Positions 56,135 through 64,000 of a DNA stretch of 64,000 nucleotides are shown here, one piece after another. Positions within the stretch are counted from its first letter, which is position 1. Each line of letters opens with the position of its first letter. The DNA is from Pleurodeles waltl (Eukaryota; Chordata; Amphibia; Caudata; Salamandridae), in the NCBI RefSeq assembly GCF_031143425.1, contig NC_090447.1:852532760-852596759 (forward strand). Reading direction: 5' to 3'. A program made the translations under genes and the position numbers. The notes below the pieces were generated by a model. That model was not told where the DNA came from. It worked only from the letters and a program-made list of their open reading frames with translations, and searched no databases.

Positions 56135-56338
56135 AACCATTGATCACCTGATTGACTTTTCAACCGGCTAAGACATCGCTAACTTGATTGACTTTGAAAC
56201 CGATTTTGAGACAACGCTGCTAACCGTTAAGAGACTAAGCTGCTAAAGAAAACTGTGTGAACATTGAACTCGTTCAGCTTTGTAAATACCTGCAAATACG
56301 CTTTGATAAAGTGTCTTCGACTTTCTGATTCTATACAG

Positions 56339-57745
56339 ATCATGACTAGCTTCACTACACAGGGGCGTAAAATGAAGTGTTGTAAATACATGTGTATAGG
56401 CTTAATAACCGCATGCGTACTAATAATTGTAGCAATAGTTCTTGGAATGCATGGTAAAAGTGAGAGTGAGACAAATGATGCTTCTACTTCTAAACCTATT
56501 ATCGTTACTGAACTAACAGCTCTGAAGAGACTCGAGCAAGACGAGAGACACTTGCATGATAAGAAGGAACTTTCATCTAACGTTTTCTATCGCTTACTAA
56601 GTGAGTATGTTGAGACCATGGATGCGAAAGATTGTTATGTGTGTACACAAATACCTACCTCAGTAGTGGAAGGGGTAACGTATCACAGCATGCCTCTTAC
56701 GTATGGATTTACATGTAGTATAGTAGCTTCCAGATTTTATGCTCAAAAAGACATTCATTATTTCTATACTAATTACGATGTTACTTTTGCATATGTCCCC
56801 ATAATAGGGCACCTAAGTAAGATAGCTCGAGATTATTATGCCAAATTAATGAGGGAATTCTTCGAACCGATGTCACCTTTTCACACAGCTCACGCACATA
56901 GAGAGAACCTTACGTGCTTGCTTTCACCAGTAGAAATAGAATTTTTAGACCGCACTGATGATAGGAAGAATGAAATGAAGGAGAAATTAGAGAGGGAATT
57001 ACACGAAAGGACGTCTGTAGATAATTATGCTTTTGCTGCAATAAAGACACAAGGAAAAATAGCTTTAGATACATTGCATGTAGGAAGATTTTGTATACAT
57101 AGATTTCCATCATATTATGACACAGTTTTTGTGGGAACGAGTGAATGTAAACATACGTATGCATTTCAATCTAAGTGGACGTTCATGCTGAATGGACAAG
57201 ACCCAGTTATTCCTGGAGTATATTATATTTGTGGACTCAACGCCTATTATCGTCTTCCTAAAGGATGGTATGGGAGGTGTTATTTGGGAATAGTGTTCCC
57301 AAAGGTTTACCAACTAGACGACTTAAAGAAATTTCCAAGGCTGTCTGAATCACATCATGTTCAGAAAAGGGAGACAGCTTCTGGTGTGGTAGGAGATATA
57401 TTTGGAGCATTGATTCCTTCAGTAGGAGTCATATTGAATTCAATCAAAATACGAAAGTTGTCTACTATTGTGGATAACATGTTGACAAAGTTTTCAGGAG
57501 CTATAATCCTGATGGATGCTGAACTTGCTGCAGAAAGAGCTATGACTCTTCAAAATCGGCTTGCCTTAGACATTCTTTTAGCAAAGGATGGCGGCGTTTG
57601 CAAAATGCTTGGTACACGTCACTGTTGTACATATATACCAGACAACAGTGGAAAAATTAGAACGATGCTTACAAATTTAACTAAAGAAAGTGTAGATTTA
57701 AAGGAATTGAAAGAACCAGGAGCTTGGGAGAAAGTTGGAAAATGA
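56339..57745 (+). pseudogene. env: ERV copy 2 Env, nonsense mutation before the membrane anchor
   Basis: ATG 56342 after the same acceptor-like CTATACAG (ending 56338). Nearly identical to copy 1 through surface subunit, cleavage-like QKR, fusion-peptide-like segment and CX7CC. It ends at TGA 57743-57745 shortly before the membrane span, a base change different from the copy 1 lesion. The lost anchor follows downstream. The product would be a truncated ectodomain. Confidence 0.85.
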
Positions 57746-57973
57746 TTTGCTTCTGTGGGAAATTGGCTCAGCAACGTTTGGAACGGATTGTTACTAAAGA
57801 TAGTAAAGGGAATATTAATAATATTGATTTGTCTATTAGGTTCTTGGGGAATATGGAAAGCTTTCAAAATGTTAAAAGCAAGGAACAAAAGAAAAAGAGA
57901 AGAGGAAATAGAGAACAAAATGGTGGAAATATATAGAGAAAGTCAAAAGGGACTAAAAGAAAAAGGGAATTGA
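57746..57973 (+). pseudogene. env: ERV copy 2 Env anchor and tail remnant
   Basis: In frame with the piece above past its TGA: NWLSNVWNGLLLKIVKG, hydrophobic ILIILICLLGSWGIW, then a charged tail. A further single-base difference from copy 1 near 57940 changes the last residues, ending TGA at 57971-57973. Confidence 0.8.
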
Positions 57974-58054
57974 CTGAAGTGCCAAATTACTATACAGAAT
58001 TTTAATGGAATAAAATTTGTGGGTAGATTTGATGTGATGACATAATTAGTCATC

Positions 58055-58064
58055 AGAGGAGGGA
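58055..58064 (+). promoter_or_regulatory. ERV polypurine tract before LTR 3
   Basis: AGAGGAGGGA followed by T and LTR 3. Confidence 0.75.
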
Positions 58065-58065
58065 T

Positions 58066-59647
58066 TGATGACGCAGAAAAAGAAGGTCCGACATATATTC
58101 ATACAAATTGTGTAATCAATACGTATAATGTAGTGTGATTTTAGTAAAGAAAATAATGTACGAGGGAAATTGTGCCCTCGGGGTAGTTCGCCATCATTAT
58201 AAACGAGCTTTATTAATCACGAAGTATTGAAAATGTAGTAATCCGTCATAATCGCAAATGTATGCCATGATTTCTTGTTTGAAAACTGTTTTGCTTAGCT
58301 TAAATTTAGTACAGGCTTTGGCCTAGTTGCTTGGTTTCAAATTCTAACTGCGTTATTTTTCCTTGAACTAATGAAGCATATATTCTTGCTTGAAGTTGTA
58401 TTTTTCCAGTAGAAACTGGCTGGTACACTTATCTCCAAGGTTTCGTGCTAGGCCGGTTACATCCCCTTTGATACAAGGTCAGTCTCTGCAGGTGCGGACA
58501 ATGAAGGTACAGATAGTAAAATAATTGGCAAACCATGATACAATTTGTGTTCCAAGGCTCCAAGGACAGTGTATGCATAAATGAGCGCTAGTAAAAGACA
58601 ATTTTTGATTGGACAATTTGAAGCCAACCTATGAACCCTCCAATGGAAGACCCTGCAGAATTTGGAATGTTTCTTACTTAAACTCACCGGACAAAGAGAA
58701 GTCAGCCATTTTTCCTCGATGCCAGTTTGAAGCCTGATGCCAGACTCCATTTTGGACGACACCCTGATGTCCTTTTCTCTATCTAAGAGACAGAGACTAT
58801 AAGAATTCTCACCCTACAGACTTTAACTTTGATTTGCCCCCGTCTTGCCCATGCAGTAACTTTGCCCCATTCTCCTTGCCGTTGCAAGGAAACTTGTCCT
58901 TAACTTTGCCCCTTTGAAACTTGCCCCATGCTGATCAACCGGTACCTGAAGGACGAAGACTTTTCTTGAATGCTGATTGTATTTGGTAAATATGAAAGGA
59001 TAAATGTATTATGCATTGTGTTTTTCCTTTTAGGTACCAACTGCTATTTTGATAGGGTCCTAGCTAGAAGTTTTCCAAATTTGTGTTGACTAAATTCGTT
59101 TTGCATGAAGTCCCACATGCCAATGCTAATTAGAGGTTAGTCGAGGTATTCATTCAACGTATCATGAAGAATTGAAATCTTGTTATGCTGACCGAATGTA
59201 TGCAATTAGTCAAATACAGTTAGTCACATTGGTGATTTGCATTGCTATAACAGAGTGTATCATCATTCAGATTTTGCGTAGATTGCGTTTCTTCCGCCGT
59301 TATGGACAGCTAGTAATGTTCATATACATATATCAATTGGTCTTGAGACATATATATATCGTGCTAGCTTTGTTAATATAGGGAAATAAATTCACTAACT
59401 TTTAATAAACTGGTGTGGTTATTCATGACTGGAAGGTCATGGTGCGCCGAAATACCAACTGTTATTGATTTCTGATGTGTTATATTGATCTATTAATTGA
59501 GTATTGATTACCGATTACAACAGTTATTGATTATTGATCTGAGTGACTCGACTATTGAGGATGAGGAGAGCCCGACTCGGTTAAAAGATTCACCGACCTC
59601 CAACGTGTCCAGGTACAGGTAATTTATAAGGGCTGGACGCGTTATCA
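58066..59647 (+). repeat. ERV LTR 3 (3')
   Basis: 1,582 bp, ends GCGTTATCA where LTR 1 and 2 end GCGTTACCA, then GTTG. Few private differences. The small ORF of LTR 1 (35220-35444) has lost its ATG here (ACG). Confidence 0.92.
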
Positions 59648-59651
59648 GTTG

Positions 59652-62389
59652 TTATCTTGCAGACTTTTAAATCTTGAGTCATTGCTGTCACGCAGTGATC
59701 TGGTTCCAACCTCGGAGACAGTGCTGGACCTCCAATCCCAGCTGCGGCTGCACAATGTAAGAAATAACAACTGTTTGGTTCCATTGACAAACCCCAGGGG
59801 GAAAGGGAGATGGGATAAAACAAGAAAAAGAAGAACCCATTTACTGCGGGAACTGCTCAACTGCCTTGTACGCCACCTAAAAGGTTGGAATTCTCCTGGC
59901 TTCAATGTCTTCTATGTAGATGTGTTACACTACAAAAGTAAAAAAACAATGCTACCTATTATTTCCTACTTAGAACCCCTAAACGATTATTTACATTTTA
60001 GTTAAACTTACAGGCATCATCATAAACATTTCATGAAAAAGAAAAGAGCAATCAATTCAAGAATAACTAAAGACCTCCTACCAGAACATACAGGAATCTG
60101 AGTCTGTACGAACATAACAATAGTCTCTTGGAACATATTCCAAGGTGGCAGATACAACCTGTACAGAACACAATGGCAAACCTTTAGTTTGTGTATGAAG
60201 AGTTTAGAACACTAGAACAAGAGTTCAAAACGCTGGGCCTCAGGGGTAAGGCTTAATAATACAACAATGTTCAGAGTTAAAACAGGATCATGTCTCAGGA
60301 AGAAAGTCTTGAAATATCATAAGTCCATGGTATAGTGTGCACCAACCCGTGAGTTAAGTACTTAGCCTTAACAATACTAGACCTGGAAACCCAGTGCAAG
60401 AAGCTTAGCGGATGCGTTGTTGTAACTCACGAAGAAAAACACTGGAAGCGTTGCAGATGCCAGAATCACTGAGTCATCAGAGGGGCTTGGAAGACTAGAC
60501 CCCTGGAAACTCTGATCGAACTCTGATCAAATCTGGAGACTATTACAGGAAAAAGACTTGCGGTGGACTGGACACAGGAAGATGACTGCAGGAAGGATCA
60601 GCAGCAGGTTCGAGGCCAATCACGGATGCAGATTCAAGGAGGGTATTTATACAGGCAGCCAGGAGGGTTCTAGAAGGGTAAGTGGTCCACATGGAGGCGT
60701 GGAATATTCCATTGAACCGGAGGATGGAGAAATACTTGTGTTTCATAACAGGGGAAATGGGCCTACACAGTAGCAGGTGCAAACGGTAATTGACATATGA
60801 CCATTACAATGGAAACTAATTGCATGATGGTACAACCCAATGTTTTTCAGAGGAAACATAGTTATTTTCTAACTGGGCATGTGATATCTGCAGGTGGAAA
60901 CTGGATTAAATTTGTATAGCAACACAACAGGAGTGTCAATGGTTCAGACTTCAAAGGAAGGGGGAAACCATAGAGAGAGCCTGGGCCTGAGAGTCACCAC
61001 TAGGGAAGCAAGCATGCCTGGGATTATTCAAATTAGGGCGGTACCACAAAGTAATGGTGCATGGGCCTGGAGGCTAAAACCCACCATACATAGGGCACAG
61101 TATGGAGTTCTGACAATTACTTTGTGGCAAGTACATCTGGAATACCTTTGCATCGCAGTTTGTTACATTGGAAATATTTCACAGGTATTTTGGTAAGTAT
61201 TATTTCAATCCCTGATACATAGAAATAAGAACAAGAAGAGTCAATAAATGAAACAGTTCAACACTATCCCAGATATATTGGATCTATCAGAAGCAGAAGT
61301 TGAAATACCTGCCAGTCTATTTAAATTGAGTAAAAACCCCGAATGAAATGATGCTGACACATTTGATCCCTTAAATATTTCAAAGCATACCAGCATTATT
61401 TGTCAACTATATGACTATGGGATAACAATTAATTTAATAAGTGACATCAAGTTTCAACCACAATTATCCTTTGTATTGCTGTGTAGCCAATTTAGCTATA
61501 GTTTTATACACTTTATTCTACCAAACTAGGCCTGCCGCTGTGCACTGTAACATAGATATATTTTATTCTGCTTTGTTTTTAATATTTTAACAATAGCCAT
61601 ATTTGCTGTCTTGTTTCATTTTTTCTATCCAGCTGTTCTTTGCCTAGGCCAGCACTGCGTTCTTAAACAAAGACATTTCTTTCACTCTGTGCTTTTCTCA
61701 AGGCTGCAGTAAGATAGGCTGCAGGCAAAAGTGGTACGCTTTGTCTCTAATGTTCACAGAAACACACACACTCTTACGTGGGGATCCTTTCTTCGAACAT
61801 CAGCTATTTTATTATAAAAACACTACTTTGACCCATGCATTTTAGAGGGAGATTCCAGCCAGATGACCACGTGCTGCAGCTGCGTATGCAGACTACAGGC
61901 CTCTTTCTAAGGTGTGAGGAATGATGTCTTCCCAGGGGAACCTGAATGGCAGAACTAGAGCTTAAATTGCTGTGCTCTGACATAGTCTAGGTAGGAACTA
62001 TTCTTAAAAACCATAGTGACAACATGGTAGCGTTATTTTTGTGTTTTACTCTCCTTGTCACAATTTTAATCCTGTCATCCTTCATCGTCCTAGTTATTGC
62101 AATACATAATAAAGCCTTATTGAACTATACTCTGCCTCTGATTGTCCTTGCATATGTGAGACTAATGTAACTGAGGGAAACAGATGACACCTGAGTGACC
62201 ACGACTTCCCTGAGGAGTAATTTGTGTCATGCACCTGGTTGCACAATCATTCCAGCTCTTGGGTGGGGATGAAGCACTGCTAGTTAGCCGGAAAAAAACG
62301 GATTAGGCCGACAGGTGTCACCTATACAAGTGATTCTGCCGCCTAAATCCGGTAGTCTCATTAGGATAATGAGAACCTATGCGACAGTA
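59652..62389. other. No recognisable gene
   Basis: Single-copy-looking DNA to the limit of what I can judge. The longest frame (59649-60005, 118 codons) starts at TTG and resembles nothing I know. AATAAA at about 62109 is followed by a T/G-rich stretch and could be an old polyadenylation site or solo-LTR remnant, but no LTR edges are visible. Confidence 0.45.
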
Positions 62390-64000
62390 CCACAGTTACC
62401 TTGTGATAGTGTAAGTGTGTTCTGTGAACTTGTAAATAGAGATTTTCTTCAACTAAGAAGTACAAGTACACTTAGTAGGTACAGGCAGCACAATCTTACA
62501 CTGGCACAGTTGCATACCTTAAATGATTGTTATTTAATCATTATCCAAAGCAGATTATGAAGAAGAATCACAAATACAACTAAATGACATTGGCGGTCAT
62601 TCTGACCGCGGCGGGCGGCGGTCGCCGCCCGCCATGCGGTCCCCGCCGAATGACCGCCCCGCGGTCAAAAGACCGCAGCGGCCATTCCAACTTTCCCGCT
62701 GGGCCGGCGGGCGACCGCCAAAAGGCCGCCCGCCGGCCCAGCGGGAAAGCCCCGGCAACGAGGAAGCCGGCCCCGAATGGAGCCGGCGGAGTTGCAGGGG
62801 TGCGACGGGTGCAGTGGCACCCGTCGCGATTTTCACTGTCTGCTAAGCAGACAGTGAAAATCTTTGTGAGGCCCCGTTAGGGGGCCCCTGCACTGCCCAT
62901 GCCAGTGGCATGGGCAGTGCAGGGGCTCCCAGGGGCCCCACGACACCCGTTCCCGCCATCCTGTTCTGGCGGTGAAAACCGCCAGAAACAGGGTGGCGGG
63001 AAGGGGGTCGGAATCCCCATGGCGGCCCTGCAAGCAGCGCCGCCATGGAGGATTCCCTGGGCTAGGGGAAAACCGTCGGGAAACCGCTGGTTCCCCTTTT
63101 CTGACCGCGGCTTTACCGCCGCGGTCAGAATAGCCCTGGAAGCACCGCCAGCCTGTTGGCGGTGCTTCCGCGGTCCCCGGCCCTGGAGGTCATGGACCGC
63201 CAGGGTCGGAATGACCCCCATTATCTGTTACAAGAAAATTCCCAAAGATTATTATAAGGATTTGCAGGACAAATCCACTGAATTGTTGACTGAATGGAGA
63301 AGTTGTGGCTTACCTGAGTAGGAAGTATACACTGTTTTGATTAATCATTCACCCACTACACCAACATTATACCCACTTCCAAAGTTGCCTGAGAACAGAC
63401 ATAAACCACCAGAAAGGCTTGTTATGTCATTCACATGAAGCGTTGGAAAACACTTTCATGTATTTGGATAATTTCTTCTCCCTTTTTGTGCAATGATTAC
63501 CATCTTATTTGAGGGATTCAAACGATTTCATCGGACAAATTCAACATCTTATGTTTATGATGTACGTAAACTTGATATATGCTATTATCAGAGACACATC
63601 CTTGCAAACATTGTTTCGATGAGAAGGATACAAACTACTTGGAGCGCACTAATCTTCTCATAAACATGATAGAGGTTTGTTGACAGAATACACAGGTACA
63701 GGGGATAGCCATTGAAATCATCAAAGCAATTAAAAAAAAAAGATTTAAGATACAGTACTGCCAAACATTTTCATTTTGTAAAGCACATGATGGATGATGT
63801 CAAAATCTACATAATTATGGCACTGGCACAGAACTCAAAAATCCATGTGAAGGAAACAGACTACGATTTCTGGAATCTAAATATATAGAACCACCCAGAG
63901 CCAGTGTCTGGAAGGTCTGAATCTAGATGAAGAACTATTTGTACATTTGAAATCAATATTTTAATCCGCTGATGTAATTATGTTCTTTAAGTTTGAATGT
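62390..64000 (+). pseudogene. Penelope-like element RT fragment, decayed, split by a MITE
   Basis: Plus-strand pieces in Penelope order: NLTLAQLHTLNDCYLIIIQS (about 62490-62550); KADYEEESQIQLNDI up to the MITE; after it ICYKKIPKDYYKDLQDKS and TELLTEWRSCGL (63223-63315); INHSPTTPTLYPLPKLPENR (about 63340-63400); MYLDNFFSLF (about 63460-63490); YLRDSNDFIGQIQH (about 63508-63550), a hallmark block; and AIIRDTSLQTLF (about 63582-63618). Stops and frame changes occur between the blocks. The RT active site is not identifiable. Text after about 63750 is not assigned. It may continue past the window. Confidence 0.72.
62592..63219 (+). mobile_element. GC-rich hairpin-chain MITE, copy 4, inside the Penelope-like fragment
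   Basis: 628 bp, flanked by ATT (62589-62591, 63220-63222). Left end GGCGGTCATTCTGACCGCGG, right end the inverse of GGGGGTCATTCCGACCCTGG. Removing it with one ATT restores the Penelope reading frame (LNDI to ICYKK). Hairpins match copies 1-3 in order, for example a GATTTTCACTGTCTGC stem with a TAA loop near 62828-62863. No coding capacity. Confidence 0.93.

Larger units (their letters stand above)
34129..59647 (+). mobile_element. Tandem endogenous retrovirus: LTR-internal-LTR-internal-LTR
   Basis: Three 1,582-bp LTRs (34129, 45438, 58066) flank two internal regions of about 9.7 and 11.0 kb. All LTRs start TGATGACGC and end CA. GTTG flanks the outer edges (34125-34128, 59648-59651), so the whole array sits at one integration site. 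Gag has a PPPY motif, a gamma/epsilon-like capsid and one CCHC knuckle; Pol has DTG protease, YIDD RT, RNase H and an MLV-like integrase end; Env has a transmembrane subunit with CX7CC. That places it near class I (gamma/epsilon-like) ERVs. Both copies are defective by different lesions. Confidence 0.93.

Noticed and set aside
59649..60005. Host exon downstream of the provirus (118-codon frame)
   Set aside because: Starts at TTG, has no splice context or recognisable domain.

Overview
The window is transposable-element DNA from a large, repeat-rich vertebrate genome. I see no convincing host gene, tRNA or rRNA. The mix points to a salamander, most likely a newt of the Pleurodeles type: PIF/Harbinger elements with GGCCCTCATT termini, GC-rich Harbinger-type MITEs, DIRS-like, Ty3/gypsy, L1-like, CR1/L2-like and Penelope-like elements, and a retrovirus-like provirus. 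The organism is inferred from this repeat signature, not from a gene.

Layout. 1-1.7 kb: decayed DIRS-like retrotransposon (minus), running off the left edge. 2.6-4.9 kb: decayed CR1/L2-group LINE (minus). 5.65-15.82 kb: a 10.2-kb Harbinger element with matching 3-bp TAT duplications, holding two broken Myb/SANT-like genes (plus) and one broken transposase gene (minus). The transposase carries a 476-bp Penelope-type insertion containing a hammerhead-ribozyme-like fold. The element also holds G-rich and 55-bp minisatellites and one GC-rich MITE. 15.8-18.0 kb: AT-rich DNA with one palindromic MITE. 18.0-32.8 kb: a full-length but dead L1-like element split by three insertions: a GC-rich MITE, a near-perfect 171-bp palindromic MITE, and a Ty3/gypsy element with about 3-kb LTRs and a mostly deleted interior. 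32.8-34.1 kb: purine-rich and unassigned DNA.

34.13-59.65 kb: a tandem endogenous retrovirus, LTR-internal-LTR-internal-LTR, with three 1,582-bp LTRs and a 4-bp GTTG duplication at the outer edges. Both internal copies have a PBS matching initiator tRNA-Met, a matrix/PPPY ORF, a capsid-nucleocapsid-protease-pol frame, an integrase with a long acidic tail, and env. Each copy carries different inactivating lesions. Copy 1 lacks 705 bp of reverse transcriptase. Copy 2 has nonsense and frameshift changes and a GC-rich MITE in RNase H; copy 1 supplies the matching empty site. 59.65-62.4 kb: unassigned DNA. 62.4-64.0 kb: a decayed Penelope-like RT fragment split by a fourth GC-rich MITE.

The nesting gives relative ages: DIRS, LINEs, Penelope and the large Harbinger element are old; L1 is older than gypsy and the MITEs in it; the provirus is young (LTRs differ by roughly 1% or less by eye), and one MITE jumped after its duplication. 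The most unusual structure is the 616-630 bp MITE family, in which each copy is a chain of about a dozen near-perfect hairpins whose arms change together between copies.
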